From the NCBI GenBank assembly GCA_020726505.1, contig JAHLEZ010000043.1, positions 297,189 through 361,188 on the forward strand: a stretch of 64,000 nt of DNA, in the 5' to 3' direction. Below are positions 38,530-50,521 of this stretch, in pieces; within the stretch, counting starts at the first letter, position 1, and each line of letters starts with the position of its first letter. A model generated the notes under the pieces. It saw nothing but the letters and a program-made list of their open reading frames with translations. It was not told the origin of the DNA and did not search any database. This DNA comes from Leptodontidium sp. MPI-SDFR-AT-0119. Taxonomy: Eukaryota > Ascomycota > Leotiomycetes > Helotiales > Leptodontidiaceae. A program made the translations under genes and the position numbers.

Positions 38530-39075
38530 GAATTGTATAATCATAGTATCAATTCACGAGCATGCTACTCGAGATAGCCCCTTGACCTGGTAGTGAGAGA
38601 TGCCAAGTAATTCCCTGTGCGTTTGGTGGGCAGCTTGGCTCCGAGAATTCTTGCGAAGCTTTCGCGCCTGTGCATTCTATGCTGAGAAATGAATAATAAG
38701 AATTAGCCCGTTCTTAATTATAGAAAAGGATGGAATTCTATTGAATTAGGGAGGTGGAAAGAGGAGCCCCAGCCCTACTCCGCGGGTTTCACGTTGAGAT
38801 TAGACATGACGGACGGAATTTCCGCGGCCTGCTGAATGACATATGTAGGATCTTGTTTTTCGGGAATTTGGGAGTCAACAAGTACTAAATTCACCCACAA
38901 CACCAGTCATATGTATATTCTCTCAATATTCTCATTGGCATATCTTGTGTGCTACGCACTATCAAAGAGCTGCTCTCGAACACCTTCTCCTTGGCTTCAA
39001 GATTCATATCCAGCCACAAGTAACGTTTCGTCTTTTGATTCAAATACTTTTATGTTACGGCCTCCGATACGCAGA
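38530..39075. other. Intergenic, upstream of the DsbA-like gene
   Basis: No gene supported. The frame of the next gene is open back to 38836, but that N-terminal extension lacks family similarity and is taken as 5' untranslated sequence. Confidence 0.5.
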
Positions 39076-39810
39076 ATGACAAACTTCAACATCGACATCG
39101 TCAGCGACCCAGTGTGCCCCTGGTGCTACATCGGGAAGAAGAAGCTTGACATGGCTATCGAGACCCACCAGTCTCTGCACCCAGAGGACACCTTTACTAG
39201 GACATGGAAGCCCTTCTATGTCAAACCCCATTCTCCCGAAAAGGGTTAGCACTTCCAGCAACTCTTACATCCTACAATCATTAGTCTAACAAGTGTATTT
39301 CTAGGAGTTCCAGTACTTCCCAATCTCAGGAAACAATACGGCGAGATGATGGCGAACATGATGGCTGAGAGAGTAAAAGGAATCGGCGCAGACGTGGGCA
39401 TTGATTTCAAGTTCGCCGGAAAGACAGGCAGAACGCGGGACGCGCACCGGCTTATCCAGCTTGGGAAAATGAAATCTCCGCAGATGCAAACCCAGGTCGT
39501 AGAAGAGCTTTTCTCTTCCTATTGGGAAGGAGAGGCGGATATCACAAGTCATGAGGATCTCGCACAGGCTGGTGTGAAAGCTGGGCTTAACCCTGGGGAA
39601 GTAAAGGAGTGGCTGGCGAGTGACGAAGGAGGCAAAGAAGTTGATGCGGAGGCCGGCGCGGCACATGTTAACGGGGTACCGAACTACAGAGTGGGAAAGT
39701 ATACGATTGGGGGTGCGCAAGATCCAGCGGCATTTTTGAAGATATTCAACAGGATTAAGGCGACGGAGAATGGGGAACCCGAGGGATGGGGATCGTGTGT
39801 GGGCCAGTGA
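39076..39810 (+). CDS. DsbA/FrnE-like thioredoxin-fold oxidoreductase
   Basis: Exons 39076-39244 and 39305-39810 (intron 60 bp, GTTAGC...CTAG) give 224 residues. The thioredoxin-fold start reads SDPVCPWCYIG with both cysteines (Cys14, Cys17) of a CPWC pair. Later comes VNGVPNYRVGKYTIGGAQDP, which contains the conserved cis-Pro loop and the C-terminal GAQ signature of the DSBA/2-hydroxychromene-2-carboxylate isomerase family. Length fits the family. The start at 39076 was chosen because it places the catalytic motif at the usual position. An in-frame ATG at 38836 would add 80 residues, possibly a targeting peptide. It converges on the FAD monooxygenase with about 160 bp between stops. DsbA-like proteins occur in several fungal polyketide clusters. 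Its substrate here is unknown. Confidence 0.85.
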
Positions 39811-39969
39811 CCTGGGCAAGGTTGAGGCAAGTACCTGGAGACTTTAGAAAACCACAATTAGTCACTTTCTACATCCATGAAAATTTGTATTTCATTTCTT
39901 TTCCTACCACAAAGGGCCAAAGCAGCAATTGTGAATGCCGTATCATTCTTCATTGGAAAGCGGACAAAG

Positions 39970-41370
39970 TTAAATTGAGCCTGGAGAATTAACGGCACTT
40001 CGTGCTCGAGACCACTCGACTTCCTCAAATATTAACATGGCATCTTTGACCTGCATCTCTTGGTCATAGTTCCACATCCAGTCCTGGCGACCATCCATCC
40101 GCTCGCTCATATCCGCCGCTTTCATTGAAACGCCAGGTTCGGTTCCAGTCAGGATGCGGCCAGTCTCGGAGCTAGTTGTTTGAACTTTCTGGCTTCGGTG
40201 ACGGCGCACTGTGTCAAAGGCTTGGAAAGCCAGATGGATGGTCTCGACAGTGCTGAGGGTGTGTATTCTATCTCTTGTAGGATCGAAATATTTCCCGAGA
40301 AGCCTTTCCATCACAAGCGAATCCTCGATAGTCTGCCCAGCACCGGCACCTTGATAAGGCGTCGAAGCATGAGCTGCATCGCCCATGATTGCCACTCGGC
40401 CCTTGTAGTACGTTGGTGCAGGAGGCATTTCCCAGATTGACCAGCCTAGCGTTGTGCCATCGTCAGGTACCAGCTCTACCTGTTTCCGCACATAGTCATC
40501 CCAATCTGTGAATCGTTCCTGGAGACCGCTGATGTCTGGCTTAACCATCCACTGGTCGTGTTGAACCGGGCCGTTCTTGAAGGTAGTGACTCCAATGTAG
40601 TAAAGAGTCCCGTTGGCCACGGGGAAGCCGTAGACCATGGCGTCTTTACCGCATCTAATAACAAATTTTTGCTCCGCTGCATCGAAATCACCCAATTTGG
40701 CCTTTGCCCTTTCGATTGGTATAACGACACGGTAAATAATTGCACCGGTAAAGAAAGCCTTTGCGGCTGGATGCTCGGGGCCAAGAATATGCTTGCGAAC
40801 CATTGAATGAATTCCATCAGTACCAATGACCAAGTCAGCCTCCGCCGTAGTACCGTCCTTGAAATGCAGAACAAGAGGGTCATTATCACTGCTTTCAGTA
40901 ATCTTGGCTACGCTTTTGCCAAAATGAGCGCGATTAGGCTCGACAAGCTTAGCCAACTCATCAAGGAAATGAGCTCGGTGGATAGTAGAGCCTTTGGTCT
41001 CATGCTTCCACTGCATGACCGGCTCGCCAATATCCGGGGCTTGCCCTTTGGTCATCGTAATCCATGGAAAGCGGCCATTCTCATCAGGCGGGTCGACGCC
41101 AAAAGCCGCACGTCGTTGAAAGCCTTCCAAGATACGTGGGTCAATTAATTCCATCGCACGCTGAGAGTTGGGGCTTAGAACGGCGCCAGCGCCAAGTTCG
41201 GAAAATTTCTCGGTAGACTCATAGACGTGGGAATTGATATGAGGATACTTTTGAAGGCCAACTTGAAGGGCGAGGCCAGAGAAACCGCCGCCTATAATTG
41301 CAACGTTTATAGGTTTGGGGAGAGCACCACCCAGTATGGGTACGATCATAGGCTTTGATGGATTCGACAT
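39970..41370 (-). CDS. FAD-dependent monooxygenase (salicylate hydroxylase-like)
   Basis: Single exon, 466 residues. The Rossmann dinucleotide motif IIGGGFSGLA is at residues 25-34, the DG motif GTDGIHS at about 183-189, and the FAD ribityl-binding GDAAHA at about 330-335. Together these define a class A flavoprotein hydroxylase (PF01494). Members hydroxylate aromatic rings, often next to or in place of a carboxyl group, using NAD(P)H and O2. Related enzymes sit in anthraquinone and monodictyphenone-type clusters. The neighbouring PKS would supply phenolic substrates, so aromatic hydroxylation of an emodin-family intermediate is the likely role. The upstream region has a tandem 9-bp repeat at 41402-41419. 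Confidence 0.88.
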   Translation of the reverse strand: MSNPSKPMIVPILGGALPKPINVAIIGGGFSGLALQVGLQKYPHINSHVYESTEKFSELGAGAVLSPNSQRAMELIDPRILEGFQRRAAFGVDPPDENGRFPWITMTKGQAPDIGEPVMQWKHETKGSTIHRAHFLDELAKLVEPNRAHFGKSVAKITESSDNDPLVLHFKDGTTAEADLVIGTDGIHSMVRKHILGPEHPAAKAFFTGAIIYRVVIPIERAKAKLGDFDAAEQKFVIRCGKDAMVYGFPVANGTLYYIGVTTFKNGPVQHDQWMVKPDISGLQERFTDWDDYVRKQVELVPDDGTTLGWSIWEMPPAPTYYKGRVAIMGDAAHASTPYQGAGAGQTIEDSLVMERLLGKYFDPTRDRIHTLSTVETIHLAFQAFDTVRRHRSQKVQTTSSETGRILTGTEPGVSMKAADMSERMDGRQDWMWNYDQEMQVKDAMLIFEEVEWSRARSAVNSPGSI

Positions 41371-41401
41371 GATTTCTGGTGAGGTATGGAGAATGGTGGA
41401 A

Positions 41402-41419
41402 ATCGACGTGATCGACGTG
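41402..41419 (-). promoter_or_regulatory. Tandem CACGTCGAT repeat upstream of the FAD monooxygenase
   Basis: Two perfect head-to-tail copies of CACGTCGAT (coding strand) lie 32-49 bp upstream of the start codon. The CACGTC core resembles bZIP or bHLH half-sites. It could be a regulatory site or a chance duplication. Confidence 0.35.
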
Positions 41420-41449
41420 AGGTATTCGTATTCCTGTTGTTATGACCAA

Positions 41450-42586
41450 TTAATTGTCGGATTAGGGTCCAGGACTTGAGAGGATGCTACAGATTTACAT
41501 GCGAATTTACATTTCTGAAAATGGTTGTCGGAATTGATTCACACTGGACTTGCTTGGCCGCTGTCTCATATTATGTGCCGTGCTCCGTGAATATTACACG
41601 TTGTTTGAGTAAGATCTCGGGAATACCCTCTATATCGCCCGTCTTGCCTGTCATCGGCTAGCAATCCCCCGGGCAATTCGTATATTTTAGATAAGACGTC
41701 GGCGACCGGGGCCTGTTTCTCGGCATATTCGAAAACAATCCTTGTGATGTACAATTCTCCCAGCTCAACATGGGAGGCTGCCAAATTGTCGATTTTTAAT
41801 TACAGAACTAACAGATATGGTCAATACTCGTATCCCCTTAGCTGCCACCAGGAGACCCCTCCTCCAGATCCTATCGTGATAGGCTGCTTTAGCGAAGAGG
41901 CCCGGTAATTGTTAGCTGCTGCAGCAACCGTTCAGCGTACGCGCCCTGATGTAAGGGCACTTCTAGCAGCTAATTAAGGGGACAGAGAAAATAGTTCAAG
42001 GATCTTTATTTTCTCGTAAACCAGCATTTATTCCTTCCAAACCCTCGGTCGAAGATTGTGCAATCAACCTGTGCTTATTCCGTAACCTTAGTCAAACAAT
42101 ATTAGTGACCTTAGGTGGTTGATTGGCAGGGTCATCTGCACAACCTGAATTCGAGATGCTTAGAATACTTCTTAAAGGTTCAGCTCTTGGACGGAACCCC
42201 AAGATATTCCGATAAAAGAATATGCTTTATCTAAAAATATTGTTGAAGATGAGGCCATAAGGAGCAGCTTTCTTTCAATCTAGTCCAAATACTACGGATA
42301 TTTTTTCGAACTATGTTCACATGGAATTTCGCATCCTATAGCTTGTAGATTAACACAGATAAACAAAACTCAGAAATTCAAAAGTTCTAGATAAGTAGCA
42401 CTGCCTTAAGACTACACAATCAACAACGGTGCTAATTGTCTGTCTAAAATCCCTTTCCAAAACAATTTCATCCCAACAACCTTCCCTTACACACCCAGAA
42501 TAAAATGAAATCTAGTTTCTGTTAGAAAAATCTAGAAGGTTTCATGACATAGCTTACTAAAGTATCAAAGGAGGCACCATCTCCAT
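41450..42586. other. Intergenic region between the FAD monooxygenase start and the PKS stop
   Basis: About 1.1 kb without a convincing gene. Short open frames lack family features. It should hold the monooxygenase promoter and the PKS 3' untranslated region. Confidence 0.5.
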
Positions 42587-45500
42587 TTAACTGTAGTATT
42601 CCAGTAACCACGCCCGCAAGTCGCCCACCGTAGGGTATTCCAAAAACAAACTACCGTTGACTACCACTCCAAGCTCGTCACGGAACTTCTCTGCAATAAC
42701 AAGGCTCATTAGACTGTCAACACCGAGGTTCGCAAAGTTGATATCATCTTGAAGCTCGGAAACATCAATAGCTGCTTCAGAAGCCACAAGAGCCATGGCT
42801 TTGGCGGCGGTGCTGTTCGAGTTGACATCCGCTACAACGGTGGTTGTCTCTGTTGCTACAGGAGCTTCCTTGGCTTGCTCAGGAGTCATTGGCGCTGAAG
42901 ATAACGCTGGCTTGGAGACAGGTATAGGTTGTGGTGCCGTTGCTTTTACCACTGGCTTAGGCGGCAAAACTTTTGCGGGTGTGGCCCCATCAGCACCTTG
43001 CTTAAACGCACCCTCATCGGGGGCCGAGAAGAAACGATTCAAAAGTAGGCGCGGATAACGGCGGAACTTGATCGCACCACACATGCCAATGATAATGTTG
43101 TCCTGGAGAATAAAGACATCGCCATGATAGATATTCGGGTCCTCTGCTGTTGGGATCATCTTGACGTATGATCGATATTTGCCACCTGCAACGAGCGGTT
43201 TAGCGAATTGCAATGAACCCCAACCGGGTGTGACGCAGAAGTTATTCTTGATATCACCAGCATCCGAGACGTTCATGATAAATCCAGCAAGATGAGCCAC
43301 ACTATCAATGAAGTAAGGAGGAATCGTCCATATGCCCCCAGATTCAGTTGTGAGAGTAATGTCGGCGAAGGCTTCGAATCCATGTAAGACCACTGATTGC
43401 ATGCCCCGGTACTTGTTGGCATAGTCAACAAGGTTGCTAGCGAAGAGGAGATACGCCATATTGTGCGAAAGCTTGTTAGCGATACCTTCCTCCGCAAGGT
43501 GTTCCAAAGTCTCGATACGGCCTTGGACAAAATGCGCCATAGGAACCCAGCTGGCGAGCGCGGCCTCAGCTTTTCCAAAGTAGATGTTAGCACTTGCAAA
43601 GTGTTCTTCAACTTCCCCATTTGTAACATTGTGCCAGGTGAGATCAGCTACGCCCGAGTCGATATCCCTGGTGGATATTGAAACCTGAATGAGTTGTGGC
43701 GTTGTGGTGCCTTCCTTGGCTATCAAGCCTTTGAGTACTTCCAGGTTGGAGACATTCATGTGAGTGTTCTTTGACTGTGGCCGCAGGTTCTTTAGGAGAT
43801 ATTGGCCGAGGGTAAATGCAATGTCTGCATGGATTGACTATATAGTGAAGTTAGCCCCTACTACTCAACCTCTAACAGCACGAGTCAATTAATCTTACAG
43901 ATGTTACTACCCCACAGTTGTTCATTTGATGTCCCCACGCCGCAGCTAGGAAGTCTGGCTGCATCAAATCTGACTGCATCACAACTTTGCCCGTCGATCC
44001 AGAGAAGGTTTCTTCGATGATCGATTGAACAGTCGAGGTTCTTAGGCTGGAAACTGAGGTAGCCACAGGGTATGCTTGACTCGCCTTCGCTGTGGCCTTC
44101 TCTACATCGTAGAATGTATTTCCTTTTGTGAGCGCCCAGTCCCCGTTGTATTGAATCCAGTAGTTCTTATCGTTCCAGGCATACGTGGGCAGGTCGAGCA
44201 GGCGCAGGTTGTGCTCGAATGGGTGGTGGAACTCTTGCCAGCTAATCTCCACGCCGGCGCGATACAACTGTCCCAAGCTCTGTGACAAACTTTGCCAGTT
44301 GTTCTCTCCTCTGCGAATTGAAGGGACTGCTATATTGACGTCTGGCAGGATCGACTTCACGAATCCCATGCACACGGGATGTGGGCCTATCTCAACCCAT
44401 ACCATACTCTCATCTATTATCGAAATATTGTTTGCGACCTCAATGGCCGTCAGAAAGTTAACAGGTTCCCGAGTGGCTCGCCGCATGTAGTTTCCATTGA
44501 TTGTCTTCTCGTCGAAGATCACTTTCCCAAGTAGAGGCGAGATGATTGGGAGATTTGGTGCTTGGAACAAGACCCCTGTCTTTGCAATCTCTTCAAATTC
44601 TTCCAGAATAGGCTCCATCTGCTCTGAATGGAATGCAAATGCGACGTCCAAACTAAAGCATCTCAATCCGGCAGCTTGCAAGACTTCAGTGATCGCAACA
44701 ATCTGATCTTTATTGCCACTAAGTACCACATCCTTAGGGCCATTGATGCATGCGACTTCAAATGACTTGTTGCCAGCAATCTCCTGAATCTCAGCAAGCG
44801 AGGCCCGGACAGCAAGCATCTTATGGCTGCCAATCTGGCATTTCTTCTCAAGCAGTAGTGCTCTTTTCCCAACCAAGAAGATAGTATCGCTAGCTGATAG
44901 AACGCCAGCGACGTGAAGGGCTGCGTATTCTCCTAGGCTGTGTCCAACTACGACGTCAGGTTTAACACCGAGAGATTCCCAGTACTTGGCAAGCGCGATC
45001 TCGACACAGCAAAGAGCTACTTGAGAGACTACCGGAGGGTGTTTATAGTCTTGAGAATGGCTGCCATCGATAGCGGGGATAAAAGATGGGAAACCTTGTC
45101 CTTGCGAGATGGAATCAAGGTGCAGTAATTGTGACTTGAAGAATGGAGAATCACGGAAGAGCTCCAAGTTCATGGATTGGTGTGACGCTCCTTGGCCGGT
45201 AAATGCAAACACCACCGGGGGAGGACCAATTGACGGGATGGGCATATGGGTGTCAACTGAACCCAAACTAGCACCAAGCTGCTTCTTCAGGTGGGCTGCA
45301 TCCAATGAGGCAACTGCCACTCGGTGATTGTGATGGTGGCGTCGAGCCGTAGTTGTATAAGCCAAGTCTGCCAGAGATACATTGGGCTTGGCATCCAAAT
45401 AAGCAATCAACCTTTGTAGATTTCTCTTCAGTGACACTTTGCTTTTGGCCGATACAGTGACGAGGTGTGTTAAGCGGGGGTCCATAACTTCACTTGCCTC

Positions 45501-48500
45501 ACGAAGTGGTCTGCCAAGTATTCCCGTTAGTATACTTGATCAAGAAGGGTTTTAGAGTTTGATCTAATGTCATGTCATCCCAAAGAAAACAAAATTCCAA
45601 ATATCAATATAGGAGCGGGAAGTACGTACCCTTCCTCAATCAGGAGAGTTGAGTTGCCACCAGCCGCGCTGAAGTTATTCACAACAGCCACGCGCTTCTT
45701 CCCAGACACTCTGGGCCAGGGTTGTTTCTCATACGGGATATGTAGGTTTCTCTTATCCAGATCCTTAGGAAAGCCGGGATTGATCCTGCTCTTGATTCCG
45801 ACATGCGGTGGGATTGCCTCTTTCTCAAACATAAGCAACACCTTCAGCAGAGCAGTTGGGCCAGCAACAGCTATATATCAAAGTCAGCGATGCAATCTTT
45901 CTCGATGAATTGACTGATTACCTTCGCCATGTCCTACGTTAGATTTGACAGACCCAATGTGCAGAGGTTGCTTCGAATTCCGACGCCTAGTAAGAGGAGC
46001 AAAGACGTCACACACTGATATAATCTCTTGCGCGTCACCCGCCTGTGTACCTGTGCCGTGCATTTCCACAAAGCTGACGTCGAGAGGGTCGACGCCAGCT
46101 TGGCTCATCACCTGGCTTGTGAGATAAGCTTGTGCCCCAGCGTGTGGGTGTGTAATAGAGACGGCATCAGCTGAGTGGTTTGTGCCCGCACCAAGGATGA
46201 CGCCGATGATATTATCATTGTCCGCTTCTGCATCTTCGAGCCGCTTCATAACAATTGAACAAATACCGTCAGCGCGGCAGTAGCCATCAGCTTCAGCGTC
46301 CCATGTTTTACATGCGTTGGGAGTCTTGGTTAGGAAGTGACCCTGACTCAGTCCAGCGAACGCATCAGAGTTGGAGAGGATGTTCATTCCTCCAGCCACT
46401 GCCATGTCAATGTCACCGTTCCATAGAGATGTGCATGCGGTCTAAATAGCAGTCAGTACAGTTGTTCTCTTGAAGTGGACGCTATCAAATCCTATATCTA
46501 GTAGTCGATGCGATTCGACAACATACCTGTATTGTTGCCAGCCCCGATGAACAAGCCGTGTCAATACTGTAACTCGGGCCCGAGAATTTGAAGAAATAGT
46601 TGATACGCCCTGGACCAAATGCACGACAACCGCCTGTGATGAAATACGTGCTAATCTCCTGGGCAGTGTTGACCTCACGATAATCATCGCTAGCTTGTCC
46701 GTAGAAAGTTCCGATACGGTGGGAGTTAGTAGCAGCGGTGCGATTTGCTACATAACCCGATCTCTCCAAAGCCTCATATGCGGTCACCAATGCTAGTCTC
46801 TGCATTGGATCAGTCTGTAGAGCTTCGCGAGGAGACATATTGAAAAAGGGGGCATCGAAGAGACCTGGCTCGTCGATAAAGCAGCCGTAAGGAGTATGAC
46901 TGGCATTCATGCGCTTGCCACTTGGATCGAAATGCGTATCGACGTCGAACCTGTCAGCAGGAATTTTTCGATGCACATCTAAGCCATTTTCTAAGATCTC
47001 CCAGAACTTTTCAGTATCTATTGCACCTCCTGGGATCCTGCACGACATGCCAACAATGGCAATCTTAGACTGTGCCGTTCCTCTTGGCTGACCCTGTCGC
47101 AGATCTGGCTTCGCAATCCAGGGCACCAAATCGAGTGTTGTTGCCTTCAGTTCAACTGGGTCAGCGTCAAACGTCGCCAAGAGATCGTGAACTGGCAGAG
47201 ATGTTCGAAAAACGAGGATTTGACATTCCGAAGCAGCGATATTCTTGGCTCGTTGTATAATGCCCTGGATGGCGTTTTCCCATTGAATTGCCTGGGTTAA
47301 GACTTCTTCGATGATATTATGGAATAGTTGTTTGGCGCTATTTGCCTTGAATGGCATTCCAGTGCTGGTTGAGAAAATCGGTAGCCGTGGAACAAACTTA
47401 GCGTCCACCACCTCCATAGAAGGCGTTTGAATAATACTTTCGACATGTCCTTTGTTGTAGACGTGCTTGGCATGGCACAATCCTGCAAATACAGGTAGAG
47501 CAACAAACGTACACTCACGGAAGAAGTCGGACTTCGAAAAAATATGCTTCAACCTAGCCGGCGGCCCGCTTACCGTTACAGAGGTTTGATTGAAGGCACT
47601 GATAAATATCTTGCTTGCCACAGGTGCTTCCTGTGAGGCTGCAGTTAGTAAGCTTACTCAGCAAATTTGAAAGGGACTTTTCTTGCCTCTGCTGCATGTA
47701 TCGCATCAAGTTCCTTTTGAACATCACTAGCCGCCACATTTGGCACGACATAGGCCCAACTGTCCTTGGAACTATTTTCTGACGGTTGGCGAGGTTGTAG
47801 ATTCTGTGAGACTTGATCAACAAGAACACCAAGTCGAAATGCTACTCGAACGACTTGCGCGCCAGCTAGTGGCAATCCTGCCAACCTAGAAGATAAAAGC
47901 GTCAGACATTTCTGCTTCAGAGAACCTCTACCAAATGAAGCAATTTTTCTTTCCTTGGATACAAATAAAAATCCAATGTACAAAAAATGAGACAGAATGA
48001 AGGGTTGTTGTGAATTCAAAATTCTTACGTTGGAGATAAGGAAACTGCTGCTGTGGAGAGAAGACCAGTGCCTAGACCAGCGAGGCAGGCGTCAACGGTC
48101 TGGAGGTCAAATTCGTCCTCGAAGCCATTCTCGTAGTGTCTGTCGATTGAAATTAGTGAAGTAAAGGTTGAGCGGTCTCTAGTTCGACACTAGATGCACT
48201 GGTACGTACCCAATTAGCGTCCCTATCTGAAGTGCGCAAAGTAGAACACCGTCTATAGCTCCCCCAAGAGGACCATTGCGGAGAGTATTCCGGTCGGCAA
48301 AGTTGAAGACAGTCTCGAATGGCTGAACCAATTTTCTTAAAGATGCAGGCAACAAGCGGACCTCTTCTCTAATAGCCGAAGTCGCTTCTGCTATGAATCT
48401 CGCCAAAGTAGTATATCGTGAATCCTTGCTGTGAACCAGAAGGCGGCGAAGAAGATCTCGCAAGTCATCATGCGGAAATTCGTTACTGAAATAGCCAACT

Positions 48501-48553
48501 TTCATCTTGGAAGGATTTACCAACGAAGCATCGGTTGAGTCTGATGGCGTCAT
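42587..48553 (-). CDS. Non-reducing polyketide synthase, atrochrysone carboxylic acid synthase type
   Basis: Eight exons proposed: 48553-48210, 48139-48029, 47885-47678, 47630-46527, 46441-45922, 45870-45630, 45510-43899, 43837-42587. They keep frame and give 1796 residues. Domains in order: SAT (1 to ~370), KS (~410-840; Cys581 in DTACSSG, His717 in EMHGTGTQ, His760 in SNVGHGE), MAT (~940-1260; Ser1034 in GHSLGEY), PT (~1320-1640; His1370 in [10 protein letters not shown], Asp1558 in [12 protein letters not shown]), one ACP (Ser1755 in LGVDSLMSL). It ends after the ACP, so there is no thioesterase/cyclase or reductase domain. The enzymes of this group make an octaketide, atrochrysone carboxyl-ACP, released by a separate beta-lactamase-type thioesterase, which is the next gene. 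The SAT site reads GLGTG with Gly138 where GxCxG enzymes have Cys. The exon 3/4 junction uses a weak GTCCCT donor and is the least certain. Confidence 0.92.
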
Positions 48554-49010
48554 AGTGGTAAGCTTGCCTGATAGCAGAAACTAATAAACACTATAGCACC
48601 TGAAAAATAAATATTGAAGATGGCGTGGTAGGTTATATTCTAATTTGGTTCTATGGTGAGACAAAGTATGAATATGCCGCTCAGCGGGAGATAGGCGTAC
48701 CCAAAAGTACCCAATACTATGCACTTCATAGAAGTAATGTGCCTCCCAGTAATACAGCGTAGCATGCAACGGCATCGGGCTTCAGTTACATGAACAAATC
48801 ACTTTTGTCCGTCACCAAGTCGGGCAATGAGGCCCGAAGCCGGGCTATCGCACCGAGCCCTCGGTCATTCTTTATGAACAGATTTCAAATGCATGGGATT
48901 CTTTCACGAGTATACCTGTCTCGGGTTTAAATCTAATTCCATAAGTCTCTGCCAATTCACTCTACCTGCTATCTCTTGCCCATACCTCAACGTTGGTCGT
49001 GACTTGAGCA
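48554..49010. promoter_or_regulatory. Shared divergent promoter of the PKS and the thioesterase
   Basis: 457 bp between two divergent start codons, which suggests coupled control of synthesis and release. It holds three CCG/CGG palindromes: TCGGGCAATGAGGCCCGA (48820-48837), GGCCCGAAGCCGGGC (48831-48845) and ACCGAGCCCTCGGT (48852-48865). Such triplets are typical contacts of Zn2Cys6 regulators. Confidence 0.65.
48831..48845 (+). promoter_or_regulatory. CCCGAAG-type motif, PKS/thioesterase promoter
   Basis: GGCCCGAAGCCGGGC, sharing the CCCGAAG core with 51206-51225 and 53907-53925. It overlaps the TCGGGC-N6-GCCCGA palindrome at 48820-48837. Confidence 0.5.
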
Positions 49011-50015
49011 ATGGCGCCTGGACAAGGAGGCTATCGCCAAATTAATAAGGCTCTCAACATTTGTGCCTTTGAAGATTATTTAAATGGCCAGCAGACATAT
49101 TTGCCAAAATTAGAGGATGTAGAACAGCTCAGCCCGCGAGTGATTCGCGTCCTTGGGCAAAATCCCGGGAAGGTATGTTCTCACTCAAATTCTAGTCGGT
49201 GTAAACTAACACCATAACTACAGTTCACTCTCCAGGGAACAAATACCTATATCATTGGTACGGGCGAGAAACGTCTCATTATCGACACTGGTCAGGGTAT
49301 CCCAGACTGGGCTAATCTCATCTCATCTACCTTGATCGAGAACACAACCTCACTATCCCATGTGCTCCTCACGCACTGGCATGGCGACCACACGAAAGGT
49401 GTTCCTGACTTGCTTCGAATGTATCCCGATCTCTCGTCGTCAATTTACAAGCATACGCCAAGCAAAACCCAGCAACCGATTATAGATGGACAAGTTTTTA
49501 AAGTTGAAGGCGCAACTCTCCGCGCAGTACACTCTCCCGGCCACTCACAGGATCACATGTGCTTCATTCTCGAGGAAGAGCAAGCCATGTTCACAGGCGA
49601 CAACGTTTTAGGGCATGGTACTGCGGCAGTAGAGCATCTGAGTACCTGGATGGCTGCTCTTCGCAAGATGCAGACTTACAACTGCGTCAGAGGTTACCCA
49701 GCGCACGGCGCTGTCATCAGCAACCTTCAAGCCAAAATTGGAACCGAATTGTCGCAGAAAATACGGCGGGAACAGCAGGTTTTACAGAATCTGGAGCACA
49801 GTAAAAGTAAGGAGAGAGCATCTGGGGGGCGTGGCAAAGGAAGTGTCACAGTCAAAGAAATTGTAACCGCTGTATATGGAAATAAGATAGATGATGGACT
49901 CCGTGAGATGGCGCTGGAACCTTTCATTGATGAGGTTCTACGGAAGTTGTCCGAGGATGGGCTCGTAGCATTTGAAATGAGGGCAGGGGTTAAGAAGTGG
50001 TTTTCATTCCAATAG
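49011..50015 (+). CDS. Metallo-beta-lactamase-type thioesterase (atrochrysone carboxyl ACP thioesterase type)
   Basis: Exons 49011-49172 and 49224-50015 (intron 51 bp, GTATGT...CAG, phase 0) give 317 residues. The zinc-binding motif THWHGDH is at residues 104-110. It is followed by HSPGHSQDH (His of the second metal site) and FTGDNVLGHG (bridging Asp). The C-terminal helical part with a winged-helix-like EFIDEVLRKLSEDGLV character is typical of LACTB2-like family members. In the known systems this protein hydrolyses the octaketide from the ACP of a PKS lacking its own thioesterase, giving atrochrysone carboxylic acid. Divergent pairing with exactly such a PKS supports that role. Confidence 0.93.
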
Positions 50016-50521
50016 TCTCAAATACACATCAATAAGAATCGCCTTAAATTGTCTTAAACTTACAAACTTTCATTAGATACTTTTCTGATGCCTCTCATGA
50101 TCGCCTGTGCTCAGTCTTGTATTCCATTTTCAACATACATGGAGCAGAACATTGCTGACGCTATTATCATATAATCTATCCCTATTACGAGTATGACATA
50201 TCTCTTGTAGCTCCATAGATCGGTAGGGTTGATCCTATCATCTTGTATCACCTCCTCTGGCTACCGATTTACTGAAATATTTCATCCTGAAGTGTACCTA
50301 AGTTTACTACTATAATGCAGACAAATGCCACACTAGACTCTTTCGATAAAGAGACTGCGCCTATAGCGAGGACAAAATACGGCTATTGCCTTAGGCGCCA
50401 GACTAACAACGGGCCAAGCCTTAACCGATCCCTATGGGCCGAGGCTGAAATCCTCCCGCTCGGGACATAACACAGCAGGCTAAAATGACCTGCATTAATC
50501 TTATACCCCGAGATCCACAAA
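50016..50521. other. Convergent intergenic region
   Basis: About 0.5 kb between the stops of the thioesterase and the anthrone oxygenase. No gene supported. Confidence 0.5.

Noticed and set aside
38836..39075. N-terminal extension of the DsbA-like protein
   Set aside because: Open frame, but without family similarity; the start at 39076 places the CPWC motif correctly. A targeting peptide is not fully excluded.
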